Source: Anodontia alba
Lineage: Eukaryota > Mollusca > Bivalvia > Lucinida > Lucinidae
NCBI GenBank assembly: GCA_964016985.1
Contig: OZ024828.1
Span: 72,785,264-72,849,263 of the forward strand
DNA: 64,000 nucleotides
Reading direction: 5' to 3'
A model generated the notes under the pieces. It ran no database searches. It was not told the DNA's origin and was given only the letters and a program-made list of their open reading frames with translations. Shown piece after piece: positions 34,308-46,013 of this stretch (position 1 is the stretch's first letter; each line of letters starts with the position of its first letter). A program made the position numbers and the translations under genes.

Positions 34308-34610
34308 TGGAGGGTTTGACATTTCATGCAAAGTGTCTCTGTTGGAAATAATTTGCGTAAAGTTTCAAATCCTATCTTCTGGGTAAAATAAGACAAATAT
34401 CACCGATTTATCGTCTGCTGAATTAGCCCAGAGAGTGGTAAAGGTTAAGGGTTAAAATATTTTCCCCCAAACATTGGTTGGAAAGTCCAAGCAAACTGTC
34501 TCTGTCGGAGAAAATTTGCATGATATGTCAAAGCTTTCTTTCTGGGATACTTAAGAATAACACCAGTTTGTCTTTGATGCATGAATGTTGTATTACAATC
34601 ATTTTTTGCA
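34208..34610 (+). repeat. Direct repeat of about 200 bp, related to the GCAGACGACAAATT palindromes
   Basis: A 40-bp string beginning ctgctgaattagcccagaga occurs identically at about 34212 and 34413. Each is followed by related sequence (catttcatgcaaagtgtctc / gaaagtccaagcaaactgtc). Confidence 0.75.
34254..34306. repeat. (CA)n microsatellite
   Basis: About 52 bp of pure CA, inside the first copy of the direct repeat and absent from the second. Confidence 0.97.
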
Positions 34611-35140
34611 GTTAAACAATCACACTTAGGAAAACACTAAGACAAACTGTCATAAAAAAAATATTGAAATCTAATATACAAATTAATGCAGCATATGTTA
34701 TTTCTATTTTTATTTTATCATCTAAGCAGTCAGATTAAAACAAATTGCACTGACTCAGTGGCCTGTCTCAGATAAAGGACAGCTGTGTCAGATTATAAAA
34801 AAAACGGAGATTATGTATTACGCAAACACTAAAGACCCAAATCAGACAGTGCATCTGCACGTTCTGATCAGGATTTTCACTGTTAAACAAAATATTCTTC
34901 TACAGTAGTCCGTGTTTCTTTAGGTACACAATTAAAACGCCGATTTGTCTGCCTGGATTCTTAGATCCTTGTCATAATGGTCCTTTTCATTTGTTGATGT
35001 TCATTTGATGTTTTGACCACTTGTTTTTATTGCATGAGTTATAGAGCAAACTATAACCTTGTAAAGTTGCCTGAAGCTTCTGGTTCCCAGCTATATGCTG
35101 TCAAGTAGATAAATGAAACCAGAAATTACAGGCCCCTGGA
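34611..35140. other. No gene seen
   Basis: AT-rich, nothing recognised before the retroelement relic. Confidence 0.5.
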
Positions 35141-35141
35141 C

Positions 35142-36176
35142 ATGGAAATACACAATGCTGTTATTAAACTTTTATATATAACCGCAGTTAAAGAAGGCCT
35201 TCAGAAGTATTGCGACACTGCATATGCCAGGAGTGGTGTTAATCAGATGTGGATCCTGAAAAACTCTAAAGAGCTTTTAGAAAACCTAAAAGCACAGTCT
35301 CTTCATTCCGTCAACAGTATAAAATCTTTTGATTATGATAAACTGAAATCTAAATTAAAGGAAATTATCAACCAGTGTTTTTCCATAAGAATGGTAACCG
35401 TCGCTTTCAGTGTGTTGTCATTGGCTACAAAGACACATACTTCTTTCGGGATCACTCTGATGCACCACAAATATACTCAGATGCAGATGTCATAAAGATG
35501 CTTGAATATCTAATCGACAATATTTTTGTGGAATTCGGCGGACGGATATTTCAGCAAACAATCAGTATACCGATAGGTACTAACTGTGCACCGTTTCTTG
35601 CCGACTTGTTTTTATACTCGTATGAGGCGGAGTTTGCACAAAGTCTCCTCAAAGCAGGCAAGAAGCACCTTGCACAACAATTCAATTTCACCTACAGATA
35701 TATAGACGATGTTTTGTCTCTGAAAAACACAGAATTTGCAGAGTATTTGGAATTCAACTATCCACGTGAACTTGAAATAAAGTAAACAACAGAGACTGCA
35801 GCCTCTTCCTCATACTTGGATTGTTATCTCTACATTGACAATGGAAAGCTTACTACTAGGCTGTACGACTAACGAGATGACTTCAATTTTCCCATTGTTA
35901 GCTTTCAATTCCTGAGCAGTATTATCCTTTCTGCACCAGCATATGGCGTTTACATATTACAGTAAATTCGTTATTCCAGAGTCTGTTCTAATTATCAGGA
36001 CTTCATGGAACGTGGAAAAGTGCTCACTACAAAGTTGTTGAGTCAGGGGTAGCAAAAACCCAAAATGGTAGCAACACATGAGAAGTTCTATGGGAGATAT
36101 CATGATCTGGTCAATCCCTACAATGTGGCAGATTGCAGAATTGTCTCTGATGTTTTAGCGAATGACGAGCCATAAG
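35142..36176 (+). pseudogene. Penelope-like RT relic (subfamily D)
   Basis: N-terminal part at 35142-35360: AVKEGLQKYCDTAYARSGVN, ILKNSKELLENLKAQSLHSV. A frame change follows. The RT core lies at 35375-35785, with IGYKDTYFF, IDNIFVEFGGRIFQQTI, GTNCAPFLADLFLYSYEAEF and the catalytic YIDDVLSL near 35700. After a TAA the same frame carries on to 36176 through SSYLDCYLYIDNGKL, RDDFNFPIVSF, APAYGVYI, RYSRVCSNYQDFMERG and KFYGRYHDLV, interrupted by three more stops. The motif order matches the RT of the copies at 45.4-48.5 kb, but the sequence is a different subfamily. I do not see a GIY-YIG nuclease. Penelope-like is the tentative class. Confidence 0.8.
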
Positions 36177-36835
36177 TAGACTTCCAAAATCCCGGACATA
36201 CGCTTCTACCTACATTTACTTCGTTCAGGCCTATTGGCATGGTGGGCGAAGCTTGCTTACCAAGTTACGCTTACTATTCGCGAACGCCTGATTACACCCT
36301 TTATTCTGGGGTCCATATCTGTTGGTCTGAACATTCTGATTTGTCATTCGTTTACCGTACGGATTTATGAGTTTGGATTTTGGCTTGGGTATCTTGGGTA
36401 TCATGACCACAACTACTAATATATAATGTTTTCAATATAAAAATTGTACTTATAAAAATAAAATGTTTTGTTGATCTTTTGTAGAACTTTGAGGCGTCTC
36501 CAAGTAAAATAAGAAAATAAGAAACAATGATGATTGAGTCTTTTTAAATAAAAATGGACCTTGTAGTTTATGCGACCAACATAGACCGGATTAGTTTGTA
36601 CGCCCGCTTGATGATCAGAGTCTATACTGCGTGTGAATAGAGATTGCACATTCTATCGGCGAAAATATGTATGCACTTGCTGATCTGGAACTACAATGGT
36701 TGCACATATTATCAAATTCTGCTTTTACTTGGAGAGACTCGTGTAATTTCTTTTTTGGGTTGTTTGCAAATATGGATAAATGTCGTTTTCCTTGGATTAT
36801 TACCATTGCTACCATGGATTTTAGACAGAGAGGCC
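36177..36835. other. No gene seen
   Basis: AT-rich DNA. The 61-114 codon ORFs here have no motif and overlap repeats on the right. Confidence 0.5.
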
Positions 36836-36838
36836 TGT

Positions 36839-36901
36839 GCAAACAGTGTAGACATATGTCACATAACACTTTGTGTGAGCAGGGTCTACACTGTTTTGCA
36901 C
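36839..36901. repeat. Short hairpin element
   Basis: gcaaacagtgtagacatatg and its inverse ending agggtctacactgttttgc. Confidence 0.8.
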
Positions 36902-36912
36902 ACCCAGCAATG

Positions 36913-37140
36913 CCCCTTTAAACCCCACTTTTATATATTAAAACTGGGGTTTACAGGGGTATATACTATTTTTCTTATTTCTGCTTAAAAACATAGATTG
37001 TTGGTACTCGTTAGAACCGCCTCGCCAACAATCTATGTTTTGAGCAGAAATGTGAAAAATATCAGAGTTTTTCATCTGAAAATTTTCAGGTTTTGGAGGT
37101 GAAATTTTCTATATACTTGAATCGGGGTGTTTTTGTAATG
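36913..37140 (+). repeat. Palindromic MITE family A, left end missing, hairpin arm lost
   Basis: Begins inside the element (cctttaaaccccactttt). One hairpin arm is deleted (ccgcctcgccaacaatctat joins the two sides). It ends gtgtttttgtaatg. Confidence 0.88.
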
Positions 37141-38345
37141 AAATCATCTTGTATCCCAGGTTCGTTTTTGAAACATTTACCTTTAGCTATTGTTTGAAAA
37201 GGTGTAAACAATTTATTGACTCTGACAGATGGTGATTAGAGAAGAAAATGGTTTACAGGATTTAACCTAAGTATTCTGATAGACACACTTAAAAAGCAGT
37301 GACCCTGATCTGACATTACATCACAGAACATCTTAATATGAATTTAATAGGTGCTACCTATATCCGTGCGTCCAAATTATCATCGCATGCTTTATTGGTG
37401 GGTTGGTCAGATCTAACTGAATTTGATTTCAGACCACGCTTTACTTCTGAATCCACTGCATGAATTGCGATATAACGTCCGTCAACAATATTTCAGTAGT
37501 TTAGAGACATTGCCTCCAAATTTGTGGAACTTTTACCCGACCCGATCACATGAATTCTGGTTCTGCTTATTTACTAGCAGCTCTGCCATGGAGGATTTAG
37601 GCAGCCCATTTCGCGGGCCCCGATGGGCGGGGGCCATGCTTTCCGAATACCGAAATTGCCGATGGCAGGTACAACGAAAGTACACTTTCGTGCGCTTACC
37701 TGAACACCATTTTACTGCTTAATGAGTTTTTCTAAAGATTTTTGACTGTGTGTGCGTTTTTGTCTTTGTTTCTTTTTCTTTTTGGTTTTTGTTTTTCGTT
37801 TGTTTGTTTTTTTTTTTTTTGTTTTTTTTTTTTTTTTTTTTTTTTGTTTGTTTTTTTAGCGAGTCTTCATATTATGAAAAGCAGGTAAAAAAACAACATT
37901 AAAAATAACAACAATTTACAAACCGGTCGAACAAACACATTATTATGTCGAAGATTTTACAGATTTATCACGAGAAAAGAGCATTAAGTCTATGTGTTAT
38001 CTAAAAATCTACATCAAAGTGTACCTTATGCACTAAACGAATCATGCTTAGTTTGTAAATAGACGGAGAATGGATAGAAATAAAATTCGAAGTGGAAACA
38101 AAATTCAAAACGGCGGCGATCGCAAATTTTGTAGGCTGACGTCAAGTCTCGTGATTCAACCCCTTGCAACTGGAATACTTTGCGTTATTGACTGTTTTGT
38201 TGCTATTATCGACACGGCCGCCGCATAAATAGCCTCTGCCAAATCACGGAACGCTTTTTGTTTTTCAGAATAAGCACCATACCACCCAAGCGTTTGTTGG
38301 ACCATCACAGTTCTGGTCACACACATCACTAGTCACATAGTTAGT
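37141..38345. other. No gene seen; poly-T tract
   Basis: A 99-codon ORF at 37423-37722 is unrecognised. It contains a short palindrome (acgaaagtacactttcgt) near 37675. T-rich tract at about 37760-37858. Confidence 0.45.
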
Positions 38346-38422
38346 CTAAAGTAGTGCATCTGCTCGCCGAACCGCTTTGTGGTTCGGGTTGGACGCACTT
38401 ATTAAGGTCTACACTGTTTGCC
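38346..38422. repeat. Decayed short hairpin element
   Basis: Central arms ccgaaccgc and gcggttcgg-like, and outer right arm ggtctacactgtttgcc. The left outer arm is degraded. Confidence 0.6.
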
Positions 38423-38714
38423 ACTCAAATAGCAGGTATAAGCTATGTCAACAGCAAAACGGATTTAATAAAATTTCAGTATGATATGGATTTAAGGTGT
38501 CTAATAGGGTTTATACAGTAATCAGCAATATTATACCCCTAAATACACATGTAGTAAAAACTGTTAAAGCCCATATTTTAAATCCAAAACGTTTTTAATA
38601 TGATCAACATTGCGCTGCCCCTATTTGCCTCTGGTGCCCGGCAGCGTTAAAAATCTGAATGTCTGTCTATGACCAGCATAATAATATTTATTCTTCGGAA
38701 TTGTAATGTACAGC

Positions 38715-39490
38715 TCAATCACTGTTACTATTACTGCCTGTGAGACGTCTTACAGCCATGGGCAGTGTAAGATGTTTCGGCATAATCAAGTCACCATTGG
38801 TTGCAGCATACCAAAGGTCTTCAGCAAAAGTCAGTGCATAACGTTGTGACTTAAAACTGGCATGTGTAACTGGTTTTCCAGTTATGATATAGATAAAGAA
38901 GGTTAGGAGGCCGTTTCTCGCCTGAAAGCAACCAAGCAGCAGATGGAGGCCATTGGTTCACTCTCTAGTCTGCCTTCATTTATATGCCCTCTTATGATCG
39001 TTGCACACTCTAAAGGCGCCTCCCATCCAAAGCTGCTTATTCAAATGCGGCCTCAACTGCTTCTTCTTCTTCTACATCAGCATCATATACTAATTCTGCT
39101 TTCTTCCGAAATGTTTGCATAGCTTGTCATTCAATTTATAGGTTTTATAATTTTCATTGCAGAATTTCGGGTGGTTTTCTTACAGATCTGGTAAATACTT
39201 TCTCCGAATCATAGTAAATCTTTCTACATTTCCCCCAGTCAAGATATGACCTTCTATGTACTTACTGATGTACTGAAAAGCAACATTATGTGCTGCCTGT
39301 GACTGAGAGGACTCACTATCTGTGTGCGTTACTTGTCTTGCAACTGTATCTCGTGTATAATTTCTGCGACAATGATTACGATACCATGCTTCTCTAGCTC
39401 GTAATTTCTGGCCGTGTAATTTTCAAAGAAGTTTTTCATCAACCTTCTCCTCGGCGGCAATTTTGATGGATTTTTCAGCTGTTGGTATTA
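38715..39490 (-). pseudogene. Decayed coding fossil, probable transposon-associated protein of unknown function
   Basis: On the minus strand one frame from 39490 to about 39120 reads IPTAEKSIKIAAEEKVDEKL, stop, KLHGQKLRAREAWYRNHCRR, then DSESSQSQAAHNVAFQYISK, VERFTMIRRKYLPDL, stop, and NEN-containing sequence to FGRK. After register changes, another frame near 38900-38715 reads SFKSQRYALTFAEDLWYAAT, then GDLIMPKHLTLPMAVRRLTG, ending at TGA 38715-38717. The blocks resemble large uncharacterised invertebrate proteins that occur in many copies and have an LPMAVR.LTG-like segment. I recall the pattern but no name. Several stops and shifts make it dead. The class of its parent element is unknown. 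Confidence 0.6.
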
Positions 39491-40028
39491 AATATTTATA
39501 GCAAGTGAAACTCTTACAAATATTTATAACTAATTACTATTTGTTATTAACTATCGAAATACAAACAACAAGTTATATGTTTTCAGCTTGCGATCTTTAC
39601 GGAAATAGCAGTCGCTTTTGCGCGACTTTTTCATTTACCTTAGTCTAACGTCATTATAAACACGCTGCACCAATCCAACGCACGCGTCAAGGGAAAAGGC
39701 GTAACTAACCAGATTACATTCGGCTTGTCTCCCAAAAGATGGACATTTCACAGAAGTAAAATAAGAAAACCACACAGTAATAATGTGTATGTGTATTATG
39801 GTTTGTAAATTGAAAATAGTTTAGCGGGTGTAACAGGTTAGCGGGTCTGACTAACGGACTGAGGTTTATCATTGTAGCGATACTACTAATAAGAGGCTTT
39901 TTCCTTTGTCGCATATTTATTTGTTGCTCATGCAGGTGCTGCATTACATTAAAAATCCCCATGTAGTGTAATCGGATTGTTCTCGGTTACAAAATGACAG
40001 TTTTCCGTTGACGATTGTCATAGTGTCC
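39491..40028. other. No gene seen
   Basis: AT-rich, with an 82-codon minus ORF (39714-39962) that has no motif. Confidence 0.45.
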
Positions 40029-40480
40029 CTACGAGGGGGGTCCTGCAAAAGTTTGTCACTGGGTTCGGATTACTTCAGTGCTACGTTTTATCAAACATAT
40101 TTTTATTACAAACCTTCAAAGTATTCTCCCTTTACTGAAACATAGTTTTGTAACCTTTTTACCGAGTCGCGAAAAGCAGATAAATAGTCTTCTTTTGGTA
40201 TCTGTCTGAGACACTGATAAATAGCGCTGCCAAGAGAACTTCGAGAGGTATACTTATTTCCAGAAAGCATTTTCTTAAGCCTTGGAAATAAAACGAAGTC
40301 ACAGGGACTCAGGTCAGGTGAATAAGGTGGCTGGTTTAAAACTTTCACCTTTTCAGAACCCAAAAAGACTTACCAACCTCACACTTATGAGATGAGGCGT
40401 TGTCATGTAAAAGGTGGACTCCTGACCATCCTTTGCTTGGTCGTTTCTTATTGTAACAAGTAAATTGGTCAGTGTATTTG
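40029..40480 (-). pseudogene. Mariner transposase relic (3' half)
   Basis: Minus-strand blocks YNKKRPSKGWSGVHLLHDNA with SSHK, then after a frame slip KVLNQPPYSPDLSPCDFVLF and YTSRSSLGSAIYQCLRQIPK. The aspartates of HDN and PCDF are separated by 34 residues once the slip is ignored, the D34D spacing of mariner. The end lies just outside at 40030, where TA precedes CGAGGGGGGTCCTGC. The 5' half is missing. It belongs to a different subfamily from the copy at 43750-45087. Confidence 0.75.
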
Positions 40481-42870
40481 ACTGCATCTATTTCAATTTG
40501 AAATCTCGGCCAGTTGGAAAGCAATCTGCACGAAATAAACGGTATCGTTAGCTATTAAACACACCATTCAAGTGCAGTGAAGCATTCTAAAATATACCTG
40601 GGATAAAACTAAAGAAGCCTATTAGTGACAGAACTGTTTGCACAACCCTCGTATTCTTACTAAAAGTGTAAATTGTGGCCACTCCTTAGGACCGCCGCAA
40701 TTATTCGGCGCTAAAAAGCACACAGAATCTTTGTTTTACAGAAATAGTCCGAGAATAATGTTAGACATGAATAAGACAGTTCCAGTCATTAAAAAAAAGA
40801 CAGTCCTAAATATTATCGGCAATTGCTGATAGATTTAATACATGTATAATCCATAATTGCCATTCTACCACTGAAAAATAACGTGTGTAACACTTGGTGA
40901 CGTATGTAACAGTAAATAACAGGAAATCTTCATCTATATACTACAGTAAAGTAGGTAAACGAGTGTAAAGAAGCACATTAACCGGTACCAGAATGCAAAT
41001 AAGTACGAACTTCTACTGTTTGAGATATCACCTGGAGCGTTTTCTGCTATTTTAAGGGTAACGCACGTAACATTGCTGTAACATCCAAATGCTGCCACTC
41101 TCAGAGGGCTAACATATTTCATTTTGTGGCGTATATAATGTAGTTTCAGAAAATTATAGTGTACAAAATTCCATCTAGGGGGGAGGAGGTGTATGGTCAT
41201 CTCAAAGTCTATATTGAAATAAATCGTTTCCGATTGTAGGGTTTGGTAATTATTTTGTATTGGAACCCGTGCTAAATGTGAGTACCTCGGCTGATAACAG
41301 TTTCAATATTAATGCCAGTTCTAGGGCTGATAATATCAGCCGTAGAAGTCACTTTAATACTAGCACGTCCTAAATGGAATTTTGGAAATAACAAATGAAA
41401 GAACAAGGGCAGCGCAGCCTAAGCAAAGCTCCCAGTCAGTCAATTTTTGAATAGAGAGTTACATGAACATAACATTTAATTTAATGAACTGCAACATTTA
41501 AAATCATTTTATGTCAAATACGCACTTTTGGTCTTTTTTTTTTCAAATATTAGAACGTTTCTTATGTACATATATGATAAAAAAAAAAACATCTCAAAAT
41601 ACCAGAGGATTAAGCGATGATATTTGATACTGTCAGACAAAGTTAAATAGTTCGTTTCCCTGCGGTATAACCGAACAACTAAGGGAAATGAACTCTTTAA
41701 TGTGGTGTGAAAGCAGCTGAGCAAGCGCATGACAAGACCTAGATAAGACCTATTTGACCAGCATATACATCCACCTAGTTTGAGAAGGATTCGCGTTCAT
41801 CCCTCTTTTGATAGCCCGGAGGCTGTAACCGGCACATGCGAACAGCGAAGACTGGATCAGACTGCTCAACTATATTATTTTCAGTAAAGATCATGGTTAT
41901 TACAGCTATGGTTTGGTCGGATTCAAGAGCTGTGTTTCCTATGTCCTGTAAATAAATATTTTGGAACAGACGTTAAATCAATTGAACGAGGTAACTGAAC
42001 TGGAACGTTTGGCTTCATCAAACAAGTAGTTCCATTCCACTACAACAGAAGGTAGAAATGACTGGTAACATAGATTAGTTCTAGCGTGAATTGATTGTAA
42101 GTTTGCATTTCGGATGTCTGTATTCGGATATTAACTGACTGTGGCACTATTGGGGAAAGAGAAAAAGGGATTTATGTCGTGACACAATTGATAAAACATA
42201 ACGAGTTTATGATTTTCTCGTCTCTTTTCAAATGTAACTCAGTTAGGTTTTTTATATAGGACATTAAAAGACGCGTTTGGTTATTCCAGTGGCAATTGAT
42301 TCTGCGTCAGTTTGAATTTTCGCGTGTTTTCATATTGGGTGCATTTATCCCATAGTATAGTTATTTTCATATTCAAGTAAAGGAAAACTTGAAACGTATG
42401 TTCTCTAAAACAGAGAATTAGACTATGATCCTCGTTACATGTACAACGATAGCATTTTTTTACAAAGATGTTGCCGTTAAAATAAATATGTTGTTGTTAC
42501 TAATACTTAAAGGCAGCAGAACGACACGTAAGAAAGGGATTATGTTATTATGATTTCCTCACATACCTTACTGAGGTGATTCTAACAAATCTCACAAACA
42601 TCTTGTTTCTTAAATATTTAAAACAATATCCTTGCATAATTTCCGACTAATTATTTCTTCTTGAGCGAAGGTTTTATTGCCTATAAATTTGTATTATTAT
42701 AATCAATTTTATCGTTGTATCGAGTTTTGGTATAAAAAGGGTTGACTATACTATGTACTGTCCTGCACATACAGCATTTTTAAGAGTTCAGTTCCTAAAA
42801 TAATTATGAAGCGATTGAAATCATGAAGTCCAGGTTGAAAGATCTGCCATTTCTTACCTCATGCCAGATA
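40481..42870. other. Long stretch without recognisable features
   Basis: A weak MITE-like hairpin remnant near 40670-40740 (ccttaggaccgccgcaatta) and a half-hairpin near 41835 (tgcgaacagcgaagactgga). ORFs of 73-88 codons on the minus strand show no motif. Confidence 0.4.
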
Positions 42871-42879
42871 TTGGATAAA

Positions 42880-43040
42880 CTTGTGAGCTCTAAGGCCCGG
42901 GATATTTTACACCACGTACGAAATAATAAGCCAAATGGCGCAGACAATGTTTTGAATAAAATGCTGAAGTACGGGGCTTTTAATATCCTAAACTGCTTAG
43001 AAAAAAAATGTTTAATTTCGGCCTGGTCATTATCAATAAT
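42880..43040 (+). pseudogene. Non-LTR retrotransposon fragment (linker before RT)
   Basis: The plus frame contains ILHHVRNNKPNGADNVLNKM then LKYGAFNILNCLEK. This matches the conserved NNKxxGxDxxxNExLKY stretch preceding the RT domain of L1/RTE-like elements. Short and isolated. A second LINE fragment in the same orientation lies at 46806-46985. Confidence 0.55.
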
Positions 43041-43749
43041 TATGGTCTAAAAGGATCATCATTCTATATTTGAATTTTTAAGCCTGTATAATCCAAATAA
43101 TCATTAGGGTATAAATATAACCAGTTGCTTAGCTAAACATTACAATGAGTATCCTTAACAATAGATTAGTTAATTTTTAGATGACAAGAAATGCTTGCAT
43201 CTAGAATAAAAAAAGGTTAGAGAAAAGTCCAGGGAGTGCCACAATCACAAACCTCAGCCTTCCGAGACCCCAAGAGGAAGAGGAAACCGACAAATCCAAA
43301 TAAGCACAAATCGAACAAACGTACGAAAAGCACTAAGATTAGCACTCTCTTCCCCAAGCGAGGTAATCGCAATACTAAAAGGACTGAAAAACACAAGAGC
43401 AAAATGACACACGGAAAAACATACAACAATCGCCTCGTAGAATAAAACACAAAGCAACAAATAGTAAGACTAACACCGGGACCACCGCCTTAGAACGGTC
43501 AGTAGAGTAAACCACCGGGGGAGGGGGGAGGGGCGGGAGTTTATAGCACTTTTACAGCTAGCTAACTTCACCCTGGGTCCCGATGCTACTCTTAATACAG
43601 AAACACATAAAAATTCGGTTCGCATAAAGGCTCCCAGCTCAGTCAATGCATCTAAGCGAAAACATAAAAATCAAATTAATCACTATAATAAACAAAGACG
43701 AGTACTCATGCCTAATTCTACTGTATGCCAGAGTAAATGAAAACCAATA

Positions 43750-43778
43750 CGAGGGATGTTCGAAATGAATTGCTTATT
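43750..43778 (+). repeat. Mariner left terminal inverted repeat
   Basis: 29 bp, identical to the reverse complement of 45059-45087. Confidence 0.95.
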
Positions 43779-43929
43779 GTCCTCTAGCTCGATATCAACG
43801 TGGGGCACGATAAAAACCAATACATACCTGTATAGGGCTATTCAATATCTACACAATGGTGTATAAATGTACATGTTAGACTAAGTGTAAGACATAAAAT
43901 TTGCCATTTGAATACACGCAGTCATTGAC

Positions 43930-45017
43930 CACTGCAGTAAAAATGGTTGGTAGAAGCGTCGACAAAAAAGATGAAATACGGGCTTACATCAAAGCTCGCT
44001 CAAAACTTGGTTGTTCTTTGAAGAAGCTGATGACTGAAATTTCTACTGCTTTTGACTTTCTTGTGTGTCTTATGACACGGTTCGGCGGTGGAAAAAGAAA
44101 TTTGAGTCTGGTGTAGAGTCCATCAAAATGCACCGAAATTAGGTAGGCCAAAATCTGCATCTCGTAAAGAAATCGTTTCCAAAATAAAGGAAATCATTGA
44201 TGGAGATGCCAGATTTACAGTTCGTGATATTGCACGAAAGGTAGGCATATCACTATCAACGGTTCACGTTATTTTGAAGAAGCATTTGAAAATCAGAAAG
44301 ATTTCTGCTAGATGGGTGCCACATCTGTTGACTGACGAGCAAAACAGGCAACGGGTTAAAGTGGCCAAAAAGCTGCTTCAAATGTTTCCAAAATATGACA
44401 AAAAGCAGTTTGCCAATGTCGTCACAGGTGATGAAACCTGGGTCCATTATTTTGAGCCCGTCAGAAAGGTTAGCAATAAGATCTGGGCCACTAAACACAG
44501 CAAACGCCCAATAATTGCCAAACGTTCTTTGAGTACAAAGAAGGTTTTTTATGCAATCTTCTTCTCTGGTGAAGGAGTCGCAATAAAAGTGCCAGTGAAA
44601 AAGGGCAAAAGCATCACCGGAAAGTACTACAAAGACATAGTACTGAAGAAACTGAAAAAGTATTATCAGAAACGACGCCCTTCCACTGGTTTTAAACATG
44701 TCCGTCTTCTACATGACAATGCCCCAGCTCATACCTCCGCAATAGTTACGGCGTTTTTGAAGAAAGAAAAAGTAACTGTTTTGCCTCACCCCCCGTATTC
44801 CCCAGACCTTGCCCCATGTGATTTCTTTTTGTTTCCGAAATTGAAAGCATTCCTTGCTGGGCGGAAATACCAGTCCCGACAGGCACTTGGATCTGCCATT
44901 CATCAGTACCTTATTACTGTGCCCAAATCAGCGTACCGTGACGCCTTCAAGAAGTGGATACATCGGCTGAAACTTTGCATTTCTAGCCACGGGGAGTACT
45001 CCGAGGGCATGAAATGA
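43930..45017 (+). pseudogene. Mariner (D,D34D) transposase with N-terminal frameshifts
   Basis: Cut-and-paste transposase acting in the nucleus on its own inverted repeats. The N-terminal helix-turn-helix half (43943-44055, MVGRSVDKKDEIRAYIKARS) ends in a frame slip. A second register carries YDTVRRWKKKFESGVESIK (about 44063-44125). A third, open from 44130 to the stop at 45017, holds the linker LGRPKS, RFTVRDIARKVGISLSTVHV, the WVPHLLT motif and the whole catalytic domain: TGDETWVHYF, LLHDNAPAH and YSPDLAPCDFFLFPKL. The second and third aspartates are separated by 34 residues. The catalytic triad and C terminus are intact; the damage lies in the DNA-binding half. Family length is about 345 residues, and the ORF from the first in-frame ATG at 44274 gives 247. 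Confidence 0.92.
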
Positions 45018-45058
45018 GTACTTTTGGGCTAACTTAAAATTTGAAGTCTCCAGATAGA

Positions 45059-45087
45059 AATAAGCAATTCATTTCGAACATCCCTCG
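45059..45087 (-). repeat. Mariner right terminal inverted repeat
   Basis: 29 bp, perfect match to the left repeat, followed by TA. Confidence 0.95.
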
Positions 45088-45864
45088 TAGTTGTACCACG
45101 GCGGGCCAAGCCAAAGACATATCGTCAAGCCCCAACCCACTCGTTAAAGTTTTACGAAGAGGCCGTCATTGAGTCTGAGGCCCGAACCGCCGTCGTGCAA
45201 TTAAAGAGTGAAGCATAGCCATCAACAATGATTGGGTTGACAACTAGGCATGCAGACTGCCGCATAATATCCAGGCTATAGCCAATTCTTTTATAACGGG
45301 GTTAATAAGTTTTCTGAATTGCTCCGAAAAGTTAGATTTACCTACAATTTTTCTAAATCTGTACACTAAGTCACCGTAAAATTCTGGTTCCTATATATCC
45401 TGTTGCAGAAGTGTTTTCAGACTGACGCTATATTTTTCTAACAAGGCACTGTGTCTGCGATAAAATTTCGAAAACGCCTTACAAAGTTTAAAATAAAGAT
45501 AGCCTTGCCAAAGAAGTTTGGCAGTAAGGGCTTTATTACGGTAGTTAAAGTCATTAAGATTTGAAGAAGCTCTGGCGAATCTAATAAGTTGAGATATGTA
45601 TACCCCATATGAGGTACGCCGGGGGACATCGCCATCCAGAAAAGGGAAATTGACTATATCAAAATCAAAATCGTCCCGTTTATCATAAATTTTGGTGGAA
45701 ACTGTACCATTAAATATACATAGATTCAAATCCAAAAAAGGTGCCTCGGTGTCGGAAGAATTGCTCTATTTAATTGGAGTTCTGTAGGGTATATCCGGTC
45801 CTACATTTGGTCAAAGTAATTATTGTCAATATTTAATAAATCATCAAGGTATCTTGAAAAAAAG

Positions 45865-46013
45865 GTAAGAGAAAAGTCCAGGGAGTGCCACAATCACAAA
45901 CCGCAGCCCTTCCCAGACCCCAAGAGGAAGAGGAAACCGACAAATCCAAACAAGCACAAACCAAACAAACGCACGAAAAGCACTAAGATTAGCTCTTTCT
46001 TCCCCAAGCGAAT
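45865..46013 (-). repeat. Nested Penelope-like 3' fragment inside the RT of copy B
   Basis: 150 bp of the family's own 3' tail (ggtaagagaaaagtccaggg ... cttccccaagcg) sits between the codons for ALNSTS and RYLDDLLN. Removing it joins the RT frame across the catalytic motif. Flanks show cttgaa on the left and tttgaag on the right, a possible short target duplication. Confidence 0.85.

Larger units (their letters stand above)
43750..45087 (+). mobile_element. Mariner transposon, complete ends
   Basis: 1,338 bp bounded by 29-bp perfect inverted repeats (first bases CGAGGGATGTTCGAAATGAA) and flanked on both sides by TA (43748-43749 and 45088-45089), the mariner target duplication. The homologous stretch of copy A near 957-961 shows the uninterrupted target. 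The element carries one decayed transposase reading frame. Confidence 0.95.

Noticed and set aside
37423..37722. 99-codon ORF as a gene
   Set aside because: No motif, no splice or promoter support, and neighbours are repeats; left as unassigned DNA.
44256..44699. 147-codon minus-strand ORF
   Set aside because: It lies antisense to the mariner catalytic domain, which has clear family motifs on the plus strand.
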